Positions 1 through 9,530 of a DNA stretch of 64,000 nt are shown here, piece by piece; the first letter of the stretch is position 1; every line of letters begins with the position of its first letter. The DNA comes from Syntrophomonas sp. (GTDB lineage: Bacteria; Bacillota; Syntrophomonadia; Syntrophomonadales; Syntrophomonadaceae). A program made the position numbers and the translations under genes. The stretch is from NCBI GenBank assembly GCA_016841875.1, contig JAENYG010000006.1, forward strand, positions 124,001 through 188,000, in the 5' to 3' direction. The notes under the pieces were generated by a model. That model saw nothing but the letters and a program-made list of their open reading frames with translations. It was not told the DNA's origin and made no database searches.

Positions 1-784
1 TTTGCCCTATGCGGTTTTGTATGATCTTATCGATACCTTCAAAGGCTCCTCCACAGATAAAAAGGATGTTGCTGGTATCTATTTGTATGAACTCCTGATG
101 AGGATGTTTTCTTCCACCCTGAGGAGGAACACTGGCTACCGTACCTTCCAATATCTTAAGCAGAGCCTGCTGTACGCCCTCGCCGGAAACGTCTCTGGTG
201 ATGCTTGGATTATCGGTCTTACGTGCTATCTTATCAATTTCATCGATATATACGATACCTTTTTCGGCCTTTTCGATATCATAATCAGCAGCCTGGATAA
301 GTTTCAAAAGAATATTCTCAACATCTTCTCCCACATAACCAGCCTCTGTAAGTGAGGTGGCATCTGCAATAGCAAAAGGCACATTCAATATTCTGGCTAG
401 AGTCTGGGCCAGTAGCGTCTTTCCACTTCCAGTCGGGCCCAGCATCATGATGTTGCTTTTCTGTAGTTCTACATCATCCAGTTTCATGCCCAGATTGATT
501 CTTTTGTAATGATTGTAAACTGCAACCGCGAGAGATTTTTTGGCAGTATCCTGACCAATTACATAATCATCCAGAGTTTCCCTGATTTCCAGGGGCTTAG
601 GAATGTCACCCAGTTCCAGACCAAGATCTTCCGCTAGTTCTTCCTCAATTATCTCATTGCATAGTTCGATGCATTCATCACAAATATAAACACCTGGGCC
701 AGCCACCAGCTTTTTTACCTGATCCTGGGTTTTTCCACAGAATGAACACTTTAATTGTCCTTTATCGTCCCCGTATTTATGCAT
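1..784 (-). CDS. clpX: ClpX, ATP-dependent protease unfoldase (partial, 3' end outside window)
   Basis: The reading frame opens with ATG at 784 and runs off the left edge, leaving about 261 codons of the N-terminal part. An N-terminal zinc-binding domain is visible (CSFCGK, then CDECIELC), followed by the AAA+ core with Walker A GPTGSGKT and Walker [10 protein letters not shown]. ClpX recognises substrates, unfolds them with ATP and feeds them into the ClpP chamber in the cytoplasm. An AGGGG ribosome-binding site precedes the start. clpP lies just upstream on the same strand, the usual tig-clpP-clpX order. The C-terminal part, including the ClpP-docking loop, cannot be judged. Confidence 0.97.
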   Translation of the reverse strand, partial: MHKYGDDKGQLKCSFCGKTQDQVKKLVAGPGVYICDECIELCNEIIEEELAEDLGLELGDIPKPLEIRETLDDYVIGQDTAKKSLAVAVYNHYKRINLGMKLDDVELQKSNIMMLGPTGSGKTLLAQTLARILNVPFAIADATSLTEAGYVGEDVENILLKLIQAADYDIEKAEKGIVYIDEIDKIARKTDNPSITRDVSGEGVQQALLKILEGTVASVPPQGGRKHPHQEFIQIDTSNILFICGGAFEGIDKIIQNRIGQ

Positions 785-810
785 TTATTCACCCCTCTTC
801 CAAGGTAGCA

Positions 811-1416
811 TTATTTTTTCTTACTAATGCCCTTTGGATGGCCCATTACTTCATCAATAATACCATATTCTACAGCTTCCTGGGCAGTCATAAAGTAATC
901 CCTTTCGGTATCCTGCTCGATTCTTTCCAAAGGTTGACCAGTTCTTTCCGCCATAATCCTATTCAAAGATTCTCTCATTTTTATTATTCTTTTGGCATGT
1001 ATTTCAATATCTGTGGCCTGACCCTGGGTACCACCACTGGGTTGATGAATCATGATCTCGGCATTAGGCAAAGCATAACGTTTTCCCTTTTCGCCGGCTG
1101 CCAGCAAAAATGCCCCCATACTGGCTGCCAGACCAACACAGATAGTTGATACATCGGCCCTTATATGCTGCATGGTGTCATATATGGCCATCCCAGCACT
1201 GATCGAACCTCCCGGACTGTTGATGTAAAGAGCGATATCCTTGTCGGGATCTTCTGCTTCTAAAAACAACAGCTGAGCTATTACCAGATTAGCAACCGTA
1301 TCGTCTATAGCGCTGCCAAGAAAAATAATTCTGTCTTTTAATAAGCGAGAATATATATCATATGATCTTTCTCCTCGATTAGTCTGCTCTACTACCATAG
1401 GTACTAAATAAGACAT
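811..1416 (-). CDS. clpP: ClpP, ATP-dependent Clp protease proteolytic subunit
   Basis: A 201-residue serine peptidase of normal family length that forms the tetradecameric proteolytic chamber served by ClpX. The catalytic triad is visible as Ser99 (in GLAASMGA), His124 (in IMIHQPSGG) and Asp173 (in ERDYFM). The start at 1416 was chosen over an in-frame ATG nine codons upstream because an AAAGAGGTG ribosome-binding site sits just before MSYLVPMV, which is also the typical ClpP N-terminus. It lies between tig and clpX in a co-oriented housekeeping cluster, with a 26-base gap to clpX. Confidence 0.97.
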   Translation of the reverse strand: MSYLVPMVVEQTNRGERSYDIYSRLLKDRIIFLGSAIDDTVANLVIAQLLFLEAEDPDKDIALYINSPGGSISAGMAIYDTMQHIRADVSTICVGLAASMGAFLLAAGEKGKRYALPNAEIMIHQPSGGTQGQATDIEIHAKRIIKMRESLNRIMAERTGQPLERIEQDTERDYFMTAQEAVEYGIIDEVMGHPKGISKKK

Positions 1417-1466
1417 GCAATTCACCTCTTTAAAACTATTCACTAATTTAACCCACTAGTATTTTT

Positions 1467-2837
1467 TTATTCTTCAGCTTCAATTTCGTCTGCTGGGTTC
1501 TCAATATTTTCATTGTTATTGTCATCCAGCTCTGCTGCTGTAGGATCCTGGATGGTAACTACAGCATGATCGATCAGATAATCTACCGCTTTATCCATCT
1601 TAAGATTATATCGGATATTTTCTATCATACCTTCTATATTCTTACGGACTTCTTCAACTTCCATACCCATTTTTTCAGCCATATCATTAATATATATATC
1701 TAATTCTTCATCATTAATCTCTATACCTTTTTCATCAATTAATTTTTCCAACACAAAATTAGATTTCAACTGTTTTTCTGCTTCCGGCATTAATGAAGTG
1801 ACCAAAACCTCAATACTACTGTTAGTTATAGCCAGATATTGTTCCAGGGTTATTCCCTGAGATGCGAAGCGCTGCTCAAGCTGCTGGGTCATAAGCGCAG
1901 CCTGTGATCTTATCGCTGATTCTGCCAGCACCACCTGACATTTTTCCAAGGCTTTTTCCAAGGCTCCCTGGCGCAGTATGTCCCGACGATTATTTTCATT
2001 CGTTTCATTCAGATTTTTTCTTATATCCTCTCTAAGCTCTGCTACTGTTTCACATTCGCTGACTTCCTGAGCAAATTCGTCATTTAGTTCCCTGATTTGT
2101 TGGGTCTGCACGCTTTTAACTTCAACTTTGAACACTGCCGGTTGGCCAGCTAATTCATCAGCCTGATAGTCTTCGGGGAAACTAACATTCACATCTTTTG
2201 TATCCCCTGCTTTTAAACCGGTCAGCTGCTCTTCAAAACCGGGTATAAAGGTATTGGAACCCAGCGCTAACTGATAATCCTCTCCTTTTCCGCCTTCAAA
2301 GGGTACCCCATCTATGAAACCCTCAAAATTTATCGTAACTGTGTCGCCTGATTCACTGGGTTCAGTTTTTTCTACCAGCTGAGCATAAGTGGAACGCATT
2401 TCATTTAACCTGTTCTCGACCATTTCATCACTAACTGTAAAATCGGGAACATTTATCTCTAAACCCTCTATTTCCCCCAGCACCACTTCTGGCTCAACCG
2501 CTACTGATGCTTTTATGATAAAAGGTTTGCCATCTTCAATAGTCTCCATATCAAAATCGAATTCCGGCTGTCCCATCACCTTAAGTTCCAGGACGTTAAC
2601 AGCCTCGTCATAGACTCCTGGTATAACATGTTCCAGGGCATCCTGGTAAAGTACTTCCTTACCATAATAAGCTTCCAATAGTTGGCGGGGCACTCTGCCT
2701 TTCCTAAAGCCGGGTACCGTAACCTGCTTGACCACTGTACGATAAGCATATTCCATACCCTCTTCAAGCTTATCCGCACTTACCTCTATTTCCAGGAATG
2801 CTTCACCATTGTCAATTTTTTCTACCCTCGCGTTCAT
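1467..2837 (-). CDS. tig: Trigger factor, ribosome-associated chaperone and peptidyl-prolyl isomerase
   Basis: 456 residues with the three trigger-factor parts. The N-terminal ribosome-binding domain carries the signature GFRKGRVPR near residue 45. A FKBP-type PPIase domain follows at about 150-240 (GDTVTINFEGFIDG). The C-terminal region is a helical chaperone domain, ending in an acidic tail rich in Glu and Asn. It binds nascent chains at the ribosome exit tunnel. An AGGAGGAG site precedes ATG 2837. It is probably co-transcribed with clpP and clpX. Confidence 0.96.
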   Translation of the reverse strand: MNARVEKIDNGEAFLEIEVSADKLEEGMEYAYRTVVKQVTVPGFRKGRVPRQLLEAYYGKEVLYQDALEHVIPGVYDEAVNVLELKVMGQPEFDFDMETIEDGKPFIIKASVAVEPEVVLGEIEGLEINVPDFTVSDEMVENRLNEMRSTYAQLVEKTEPSESGDTVTINFEGFIDGVPFEGGKGEDYQLALGSNTFIPGFEEQLTGLKAGDTKDVNVSFPEDYQADELAGQPAVFKVEVKSVQTQQIRELNDEFAQEVSECETVAELREDIRKNLNETNENNRRDILRQGALEKALEKCQVVLAESAIRSQAALMTQQLEQRFASQGITLEQYLAITNSSIEVLVTSLMPEAEKQLKSNFVLEKLIDEKGIEINDEELDIYINDMAEKMGMEVEEVRKNIEGMIENIRYNLKMDKAVDYLIDHAVVTIQDPTAAELDDNNNENIENPADEIEAEE

Positions 2838-2952
2838 TTACGCTCCTCCTAACCTCATCGTTTTAAAAATATTCGATTTATTATTAATACAAATCTTAAC
2901 GCACTAAAATAAGCCGATTTAACCCTTTAAAGAATTTACCCTAATTTCGTGA

Positions 2953-2991
2953 AAAATACAACACCCCGGCAGTTGGCCGAGGCACATTTTT
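2953..2991. terminator. Hairpin after tRNA-Gly, possibly bidirectional
   Basis: A seven-pair GC-rich stem (2964-2970 with 2976-2982) lies just downstream of the minus-strand tRNA-Gly. A T-run follows on the plus side (2985-2992), and a looser T-run a few bases out on the minus side. It separates the tRNA from tig. Confidence 0.6.
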
Positions 2992-2994
2992 TTA

Positions 2995-3069
2995 TGGAGC
3001 GGAAGAAGAGATTCGAACTCTCGACCCTCGCCTTGGCAAGGCGATGCTCTACCACTGAGCTACTTCCGC
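2995..3069 (-). tRNA. tRNA-Gly (GCC anticodon)
   Basis: The reverse strand folds as a complete cloverleaf: acceptor GCGGAAG/CTTCCGC, D-arm, anticodon stem TCGCC/GGCGA around a loop with anticodon GCC, T-arm with GTTCGAATC, and an encoded CCA end at 2995-2997. Length is 75 nt with CCA. Confidence 0.95.
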
Positions 3070-3150
3070 ACTCAATTTGCTTCCTTTAATAGGATAATTA
3101 ATTATCCCCTCTGAAGTCAAGCCTCCATGTGCAAGAAAAATAATTTTTTA

Positions 3151-3687
3151 TTATTCTGTCTTTAACATTGATAGAGTTGGTGCATCCAAAACCCCGGAAA
3201 CAGCTAACCCGTTATCCACCTGAAATTCTTTCAGGGCGTCTTTAAACTCTGCTTCGGATACCGGTGTCGCCAGGTAACCAAGGCTTGCTAAATTATTAAT
3301 TATTGCATCCATCTCATCTTCCGTGATCAATTGTATAGTCACAACTTCTTTTTCATAAGAAGCGCTCAACTGCTCAGCTGTTGCAGATCCGCTATTATTA
3401 ATGCCAGTTGAAATATCAACCGAGTTTTCTGATACTTGTACATATGATTGCATGGTAGTTGGACCATTAACTGCATATTTCCAATGCCTCATCTCTATCA
3501 GGTCCTCATTGGCAGCGGTAGTATCCTTCTTTTCCTTGTTGCTGGTTACAGTTTCATCGAGAGCCTTCATCACCTGGGTATTTTTTTTATTTTGATTAGC
3601 ACTCTCCGTATTATTCGAAGAACATCCGGAAAATGACACTATTATTAGCATAATTATAGCCAGCGAGAATATGGTCTTTTTATTCAT
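3151..3687 (-). CDS. Lipoprotein with C-terminal peptidoglycan-binding motif
   Basis: 178 residues from ATG 3687, chosen because GGGGATGG lies at the right distance upstream. The N-terminus is a lipoprotein signal peptide, with positive MNKK, a hydrophobic stretch and lipobox FSGC-SS, so the mature protein should be anchored outside the membrane. A Lys/Asn/Thr-rich linker follows. The last 50 residues resemble a PG_binding_1 repeat (ALKEFQVDNGLAVSGVLD). It could anchor to or sense the cell wall; no catalytic motif is seen. It is monocistronic, downstream of nothing obvious. Confidence 0.75.
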   Translation of the reverse strand: MNKKTIFSLAIIMLIIVSFSGCSSNNTESANQNKKNTQVMKALDETVTSNKEKKDTTAANEDLIEMRHWKYAVNGPTTMQSYVQVSENSVDISTGINNSGSATAEQLSASYEKEVVTIQLITEDEMDAIINNLASLGYLATPVSEAEFKDALKEFQVDNGLAVSGVLDAPTLSMLKTE

Positions 3688-3979
3688 TATTACCATCCCC
3701 ATACAATTTAGTCATCTATCTCTAAATAAAAGATACCAGATTATGAGGGAAATTTGCACTATATTTATTAATTTTTTGTGTAATTCAGCACATATTTATC
3801 CTAATCCGGGGTATAACTTACAATTTAAGGCCCTGGCCCTGGCGGAATGGGGAATTTCAATCATGTTGTACTATTTTTCTACCATTCTTAATTTTATGCT
3901 CTACAGCAATAAAGGCTGCCAACTTATCGTCAACAGCCTGAGTATATAAACATTTTCAAATTGGTCATATAAGGTCAGC

Positions 3980-5176
3980 TTATTTACTCTTCATTATTGT
4001 TTTGAAAAATTCTGATGATTCATACCCGCAATCGGGAGATACTCTCTGCATTTCTTCTAAAACCTGTACCGCTTTTTCTGCTTGTCCGGTTGCCTCATAG
4101 ACCACCCCTAAATAAAACAAGCTGTCGTCATAGTAATTGCTTTCTGGAAATTTCTCCAGGTATTGCAGGTAATACTGCTCGGCCTCTTCGTAATTTTCTT
4201 GCAGATAACAGGTCCGGGCTAGATAATAAAGTGCCTCCCGGTTTAAATAATCCCCGGTATCCATGGAGACTACTACCCCCAAATTACTCATCGCCATCCC
4301 TAGATTCCCATCCAGGTAAGCCTGGTATCCTTCCTGGTAATAATCTTTTTCCCTTTCGACATCGTAATCTGATCCTCCTCGGCTGTTATCCCCTTCCATT
4401 AATACATTATCAGATAACACCGGAGTATCTTCTGCCACAATTTCAGCCTGGGCCTCATGGGCAGCGACTTCGCTTTGCACCGTATCCTGGGTTTCAAGCG
4501 TACTCTCCGGCTTTGGCATTACCCCTGCTTTGAGCAGCAGCAGCAGACATACCGCAGCAGCTAATGCGAAAGCAGCTTTTTGCAGGGGAAATTTACCCCA
4601 GCCTATCCGTTTACCAGCCTGTGGTTCTTCTATATCTGTCACCGGGTTGTTTTTGTTGTCAAGGTCAGGAATCATGTGCAGATAATCTGACAACGTTTGG
4701 TTGCTGATATCCCTTTCCAATCCTTTCTCCCATACTATCATGGCCTGATCATATTCAGCGCAGGCCATATAACACAGACCTAAAAACTGATATACACTAA
4801 CAAAACCGTCGTTTTCTCCCAAAAGCTCACGCAGTGATTTCAAGGCTGCTTCATAATTTTTTTGTTCAATATTATATAGTGCATGCTTATAGCGTTTTAT
4901 CCAGGATTGGAAAGACGGGGTCTTATAGCGGCCAATTTTATTTTTAGCCTCCTGGTTAGCCGGGTTGAGTCGCAAGACCTCTTCCCAACAAGCTTTTGCC
5001 CGATCGAATTCACCCAGGTAATAATAACAATCCGCCAGAAGATTGATCAGAGTTATGTTCTCGGGTTCATAGCCGACCATTTCAAGAATAATCTCCAGTC
5101 CAGCACTTAGATCGTGCTCCTGTATTTTCTCCAGAGCAGTCTGCAAGGGGATACTCCAGTTTGCACCATTACTCAT
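3980..5176 (-). CDS. TPR-repeat membrane protein
   Basis: 398 residues. The N-terminal half (about 10-165) contains tetratricopeptide repeats (for example LLADCYYYLGEFDRAKACWE). A single hydrophobic segment at about 198-216 is likely a transmembrane helix. After an acidic linker, a second TPR block (about 280-395, YQAYLDGNLGMAMSNLG, YYLARTCYLQENYEEAEQYY) resembles BamD/YbgF-type outer-face TPR domains. The N-terminal block is therefore probably cytoplasmic and the C-terminal block extracytoplasmic. It likely scaffolds protein complexes; the exact partner is unknown. Confidence 0.75.
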   Translation of the reverse strand: MSNGANWSIPLQTALEKIQEHDLSAGLEIILEMVGYEPENITLINLLADCYYYLGEFDRAKACWEEVLRLNPANQEAKNKIGRYKTPSFQSWIKRYKHALYNIEQKNYEAALKSLRELLGENDGFVSVYQFLGLCYMACAEYDQAMIVWEKGLERDISNQTLSDYLHMIPDLDNKNNPVTDIEEPQAGKRIGWGKFPLQKAAFALAAAVCLLLLLKAGVMPKPESTLETQDTVQSEVAAHEAQAEIVAEDTPVLSDNVLMEGDNSRGGSDYDVEREKDYYQEGYQAYLDGNLGMAMSNLGVVVSMDTGDYLNREALYYLARTCYLQENYEEAEQYYLQYLEKFPESNYYDDSLFYLGVVYEATGQAEKAVQVLEEMQRVSPDCGYESSEFFKTIMKSK

Positions 5177-5396
5177 TTTTTTATCACACCCTTGAAATAT
5201 ATTTTTTCATTAATATATTTCAACAGTCCCAGCCCCATCTCCTTCCATTTTTTGTCAATATTTTACTTCTTTTATCCCTATTTTTCGGGTGTTTCAAACA
5301 CTTTTTCCTCTTATATGAGATTGACTTTGTCTGTTTGTCGTACTTAAAGTAGAACGGGAATCGTTATTCATAATTTTTACCGGAGGTTTTGAAATA

Positions 5397-6194
5397 TTAT
5401 TTTAACTCAATGTGAAAAAGCACTTCATCATCCAGCATCATTATATTATCAAAACCAACATTCTTTTGAGCTTTGATAATTAGAGTCTGGCCACCTTTTT
5501 TCCAGATGGAGCTGTATTCCTGATCTGATATCATATAATCAAATCTGGGCGGCGCAGCAAGTCTGCCCCTGGTTAGTCCCTGCAGACAGTCCGCCAGGCA
5601 GCCTGAGCCTACAGCAAATACACTTACTTCAGGTGAATTGACTTTACCAAAAATATCTTCAGCAATGGAAGCCATTCGTACCGCCATATGCAAATCATTA
5701 CAATCCTCCCGATGGTGAGTCCTGGCATGCCTGGTCATTAGTTTCTGTCTCGTTTCTCGCTGTTTGCCTCTTATATATGGAGTATCCGGCGAAAAAACAA
5801 TATCGTTTTCATAATAAGGTTTAATATCCAGAACTGGAGTCCCCCCTACAGCATCTAGACCGCTGACATATATCCGGTTGCCTTCAACAGTGATCAGTTC
5901 AGCTAAACTGAGTCCAATAGGGTTAGGTCTGGCATATGTTCTAAGAGCAAACACCCCATATTCAGGCAGGTCAGGATTAACCTTCCAGGGTGAAGTTACC
6001 AGTTTATCCCGGGGTGCCTTATGAAACCAACTTATTATCCAGATATGAGAGTTTTCCTCAATACCCTTCAGACCCTTAACATACTCGGGATATACTTCCA
6101 CGACTGCCGGCAGCCCCCCCAGCGGCATATCTAATGGTTCTTCTACCTCAGCCAAAATTGTACCAATCGGTGTCAGAACAATATCTCCCCTCAT
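5397..6194 (-). CDS. TrmO/TsaA-family tRNA methyltransferase-like protein with extra C-terminal domain
   Basis: 265 residues from ATG 6194, chosen because GAGGAGG precedes it; an earlier in-frame ATG at 6233 lacks a site. Residues 1-140 match the YaeB/TrmO family (SAM-dependent N6-methylation of t6A37 in tRNA), with RTYARPNPIGLSLAEL and GLDAVGGTPVLDIKPY. The C-terminal 120 residues are not part of classical TrmO. Their SVFAVGSGCLADCLQGLT stretch faintly recalls FmdE-like domains, but the usual HxHxCPG-like metal motif is not evident. The TrmO assignment is good; the C-terminal domain call is a guess. Confidence 0.8.
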   Translation of the reverse strand: MRGDIVLTPIGTILAEVEEPLDMPLGGLPAVVEVYPEYVKGLKGIEENSHIWIISWFHKAPRDKLVTSPWKVNPDLPEYGVFALRTYARPNPIGLSLAELITVEGNRIYVSGLDAVGGTPVLDIKPYYENDIVFSPDTPYIRGKQRETRQKLMTRHARTHHREDCNDLHMAVRMASIAEDIFGKVNSPEVSVFAVGSGCLADCLQGLTRGRLAAPPRFDYMISDQEYSSIWKKGGQTLIIKAQKNVGFDNIMMLDDEVLFHIELK

Positions 6195-6604
6195 AGTCTG
6201 TAAACCTCCTCGAATAATATTTAACATGGTCATGCATTAAGAAAAAGAGTATGAACCAAAATGGGATCAACTCCAAGTGCTCAAATAGTAAAGAAAAAGC
6301 CTTTAAATGCCTTAACACATTGTATTCTCCTGCCGAGAGAAATATCCGTTTTCAGTTATACACTATGGTTAGACATACGGGATCAAAAATCACATACTAT
6401 CATTTCAGTTGTTATATGATGTATTTCAATACATCAGTATAAAAACCTGCTTAAAATAATGAGCAGGGCCTGTTCCTCCGCGGGTATCCTAATAAGCTCA
6501 AAATAGACCTTCTTTAACAACAAAACACTTCATTCATTGAGCTATTGTCATTTAATTATAACGAATTGACATTTTCAAGCTTCAGATGGTATTATAAGTA
6601 GGTT
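6195..6604. other. Intergenic region without recognisable gene
   Basis: About 410 bases of AT-rich DNA between the trmO-like gene and tRNA-Pro. One 63-codon plus-strand frame (6251-6442) has no ribosome-binding site and no recognisable protein features. No other structure was seen. Confidence 0.5.
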
Positions 6605-6681
6605 CGGGGCGTGGCGCAGTTTGGTAGCGCGTCTGATTTGGGATCAGAAGGCCGCAGGTTCAAATCCTGTCGCCCCGACCA
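6605..6681 (+). tRNA. tRNA-Pro (TGG anticodon), intact; presumed integration target
   Basis: Complete cloverleaf: acceptor CGGGGCG/CGCCCCG, D-arm with TTGGTAG, anticodon stem CTGAT/ATCAG with anticodon TGG, T-arm GGTTCAAATCC, and encoded CCA. Partial copies of its 3' end recur at 9314, 17192 and 18688, as expected if mobile elements have repeatedly integrated into this gene. Confidence 0.96.
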
Positions 6682-6695
6682 TTTAGAGTAAAGAA

Positions 6696-6720
6696 CCCGC
6701 CAGTGATGGCGGGATTTTTG
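6696..6720 (+). terminator. Intrinsic terminator of tRNA-Pro
   Basis: Perfect seven-pair stem CCCGCCA/TGGCGGG with a GTGA loop, followed by ATTTTTG. The same hairpin, with small changes, follows the tRNA-Pro fragments at 9362 and 17248. A degraded copy lies at 8434. Confidence 0.9.
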
Positions 6721-6973
6721 TTTTTCTGGGATCAAGGTAATATGTTAACTATGATGCTGAAAACTCAACCGCTCAGCGTGGAATTTACTGTATAGTCATA
6801 TTTTCATGTCATCCTTTCCGTCATTCATTCAGTATAAAAGTGATGTTATTAACGAATTCAATCGATTCCTTTCAATTTGTTTCTTGAGTTCTTCAGAATG
6901 ATCCAGGGCTAGCTGCTCAACCAAGGTTGACTCAATGGAATCTACTCCTGGAAGAACCTGCGATAGTTAATAT

Positions 6974-8050
6974 TTACTTATTCTGATTTCTCGATTTAAC
7001 ATAATCTCTTGCATTTTTTATTCCGCCAAATTCAGAAAACATATCATTTATTTTTTCTTTTTCGATCTGCTTGGAGTTCATCCCCTCATACTTGGCTTCC
7101 TTTTTAAGTTTTTTATAGCTTTGCAGTCGCTCTTCACTAATTACTCCATCTTCTATAGCTTTTCTGACCACACAGCCTGGTTCATTTTCATGCTGGCAGT
7201 TTCTATATTTACACTGTTCTGCAAGTTCATCAATATCAATAAATGTTTTTGATAGGTTTACGCTCTCCAACCCAATTTCACGCATTCCCGGTGTATCTAT
7301 GACGGCTCCGCCGGTTGGAATTATAAACAATTCACGTCTTGTCGTCGAATGCCGTCCTTTATCATCCTTTCTGATCTTTTTTGTTTCAATCAGATTCTCA
7401 CCAAGAATCCGGTTAATCAAGGTTGATTTTCCAACACCTGATGAGCCGATAAAAGCGACAGTCTGTCCAGGTGTGATATATTTCAGTATTGTCCTATAAC
7501 CATCATCGGTCATGCTTGATGTTACAACAACATCAAGCCCAATTGCAATTGTCTCAATTTCACTCAATCGGGCCGATAATTCATCACATAGATCTGATTT
7601 TGTCAGCACAACCACAGGGGTAGCCCCGCTATCCCATGCAATTGAAAGATAGCGTTCAAGTCTTCGCAGGTTAAAGTCATTATTTAGAGACATACAAATA
7701 AATACGGTGTCAATATTGGCCGCAACAACTTGAACATCATGTGCTTTTCCTGCAGCTCTGCGAACAAATATGCTTTTCCTTGTCAGTATATTATGGATGA
7801 TTGCGTTTCCTGAATTCTTATCCTTTCGATCAATCATCACGAAATCTCCTACTGCCGGATAGTCTGACAACTCAACTGATGAATAGCGTAGTTTCCCAGA
7901 TATTTCAGCAAGTACTTCTGATTCATCTGTTACTACCTTATATAGTTCTTTATATTGAGCAACAACTCGCCCTAAGTAAAGTTCAGGATAAAGGGCAGCT
8001 TCTTGTGTAAACCTCTCTGAAAAACCTAAATATAATAACTTATTGTTCAT
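6974..8050 (-). CDS. rsgA: RsgA, ribosome small-subunit-dependent circularly permuted GTPase
   Basis: 358 residues with the RsgA/YjeQ domain order: an OB-fold at the N-terminus (to about 95), then a GTPase with permuted motifs. G4-like TKSD is at 150-153, before G1 GSSGVGKST at 202-210, and G3 DTPGMRE follows. A C-terminal zinc knuckle CKYRNCQHENEPGC closes it. RsgA assists late 30S subunit maturation. The N-terminus (LLYLGFSERF) belongs to the variant type often seen as a second copy. Here it sits in an accessory region beside tRNA scars, so it may be an acquired paralogue rather than the housekeeping copy. Confidence 0.9.
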   Translation of the reverse strand: MNNKLLYLGFSERFTQEAALYPELYLGRVVAQYKELYKVVTDESEVLAEISGKLRYSSVELSDYPAVGDFVMIDRKDKNSGNAIIHNILTRKSIFVRRAAGKAHDVQVVAANIDTVFICMSLNNDFNLRRLERYLSIAWDSGATPVVVLTKSDLCDELSARLSEIETIAIGLDVVVTSSMTDDGYRTILKYITPGQTVAFIGSSGVGKSTLINRILGENLIETKKIRKDDKGRHSTTRRELFIIPTGGAVIDTPGMREIGLESVNLSKTFIDIDELAEQCKYRNCQHENEPGCVVRKAIEDGVISEERLQSYKKLKKEAKYEGMNSKQIEKEKINDMFSEFGGIKNARDYVKSRNQNK

Positions 8051-8491
8051 ATTAAATCACATAACCCCTTTCAACTTGATGCAACTGCCAGGAAGCGTTT
8101 CAAGCGTAACAATTCCGGAATACCCTTCATACATAAAAACCGGGCATAGTATAGCACTATGCCCGGACCGTTAACTTACAAGTGCGGTTTGACACAGTTC
8201 TGTACGAAACAAAATGCACAACAAATAAAAGCAATTAAATTATTGCCTTTAAATTCTTATGCAACTAACATGTTCCACTCAGAACAATAGCCAAACAGGC
8301 ACCACCTTTAATAATGTAATGATTTAATTATATGCCACTATGACTCAAAGTCAACCGATATAAATTATTATTCTCTTGTTAGCAGTACGACCGTGTCCAC
8401 GCGCGATAGAACGGGGCTATGATACCAAAAGAACCCGCCAGCGATGGCAGATTCTTTTATGGATTTCTGCTTTAAATTATTTACTTTCCAG
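8051..8491. other. Gene-free stretch holding a decayed tRNA-Pro terminator
   Basis: 440 bases without a credible gene. Around 8434-8450 a sequence close to the tRNA-Pro terminator (AGAACCCGCCAGCGATGGC) is recognisable, with the right arm degraded. Immediately before it no clear tRNA 3' end survives. The rest shows no identifiable feature. Confidence 0.5.
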
Positions 8492-9199
8492 CTACCCTAA
8501 CCTGCTCCCACATTCACTGCAGAACTTGCTCCCCGGCAGGTTTTCCCTGCCACAGTTGCTACAAACTGCTTTGCCGGGGGCTTTTTCCTGCTTTGATTCC
8601 TCAAACCATATATTCTCACCACTGGTGAAAAATTCTATGTATTTAATGAGTTGTCCGGAAGGTATTAGTTCCGTTGATACGTGATCATCAACAATTTCAA
8701 TGCTCAACATATCGTTGACCCCGGACTGCAGGCAAAGCATAGCCATGCGGCTTAGCTCACCGGAATTATCAACGCTGACCATTTCCAGCGATATTACCTG
8801 GTCAATAATCAATAGCCTATGGGTGAGTCTCTGCACAGCTTCTTCTATGAGCCATTTATCGTCCACCTGGCTTACCATACCTCGGCTGGCCAGTCCATTG
8901 AGAACCAATTCCACCTGCTTGTCACACACTTCGCTTCCTTCTCCACTGGTAATGATATTAACTAACCACTGCCAGTTGGAAGATGAATTGTTAATGACAC
9001 CGGCAACCTCAGCAGCAGAAACAGGAGTAGATTGGAAGGCAGTATCTTCTGCCAGGGTCCGCATCAGCGCCCGACGATGGCCATCCACCAGGGCTGCCAG
9101 CACGATAGCCTCTGGTCCAAGCAGTTCAACGTTAAATTTTTCTACCTGCAGAGAACTGTTTCCGGTATGCTGCCCTATAAATTCTGCCGCTTCATCCAC
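8492..9199 (-). CDS. Hypothetical protein with C-terminal zinc ribbon
   Basis: About 235 residues from a GTG at 9199, of no recognised family in the main body. The last 25 residues form a zinc ribbon (CSNCGRENLPGSKFCSECG). The frame stays open upstream of GTG for 13 more codons encoding protein-like sequence (LLGFILHYPAA) up to a stop near 9240, with no ATG. The true start could be a CTG there, or the 5' end may have been lost when the tRNA-Pro scar at 9314 formed. A sigma-A-like promoter lies upstream (9260-9288). Start uncertain. Confidence 0.55.
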   Translation of the reverse strand: MDEAAEFIGQHTGNSSLQVEKFNVELLGPEAIVLAALVDGHRRALMRTLAEDTAFQSTPVSAAEVAGVINNSSSNWQWLVNIITSGEGSEVCDKQVELVLNGLASRGMVSQVDDKWLIEEAVQRLTHRLLIIDQVISLEMVSVDNSGELSRMAMLCLQSGVNDMLSIEIVDDHVSTELIPSGQLIKYIEFFTSGENIWFEESKQEKAPGKAVCSNCGRENLPGSKFCSECGSRLG

Positions 9200-9259
9200 C
9201 GCTGCCGGGTAGTGAAGAATGAATCCCAGCAGCTGGTTTTATGCAGGTTCTATTTATAC

Positions 9260-9288
9260 TTTATCATAAATTATTCCAGGTATGTCAA
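9260..9288 (-). promoter_or_regulatory. Sigma-A-type promoter upstream of the zinc-ribbon gene
   Basis: On the minus strand TTGACA (9283-9288) is followed after 17 bases by GATAAA (9260-9265), a 4/6 match to the -10 box. It points towards the zinc-ribbon gene and is only about 25 bases from the tRNA-Pro scar. Confidence 0.5.
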
Positions 9289-9313
9289 GTATGTTAAGGC
9301 TCAGGTACCGCAT

Positions 9314-9386
9314 AGGCCGCAGGTTCAAATCCTGTCGCCCCGACCATTTGAAAGTAAAGAACCCGCCAGAGATGGCGGGATTTTTT
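9314..9386 (+). repeat. tRNA-Pro 3'-end duplicate with terminator (att-like scar)
   Basis: 9314-9346 repeats the last 33 bases of tRNA-Pro, from the variable/T-arm through CCA, without change. A near-copy of the downstream terminator (stem CCCGCCA/TGGCGGG, 9362-9379, then T6) follows at the same spacing. No acceptor 5' half or anticodon arm is present, so this is not a tRNA gene. Confidence 0.85.
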
Positions 9387-9530
9387 ATTGTGTTATTTAT
9401 TGCAATATTGACTTCCGGGAGACACAAGAATCCTGGTATGCCATGGGGGAATCTAAAACAGGTTTTTTACCACCGTTTTGTTAGTTGTCCATAAACTATT
9501 ATGGCTAGATCCTCTTCCTGCTATCTGGTC

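Noticed and set aside
742-1149. Plus-strand frame opposite clpP
   Set aside because: It is a shadow frame antisense to clpX/clpP with no start signal; the minus-strand genes are certain.
6251-6442. 63-codon plus-strand reading frame as a gene
   Set aside because: No ribosome-binding site, no protein-like composition, and located in AT-rich spacer.
9314-9346. Second tRNA gene
   Set aside because: Only the T-arm and acceptor 3' half are present; anticodon arm and 5' half are missing. The copies at 17192 and 18688 fail for the same reason.
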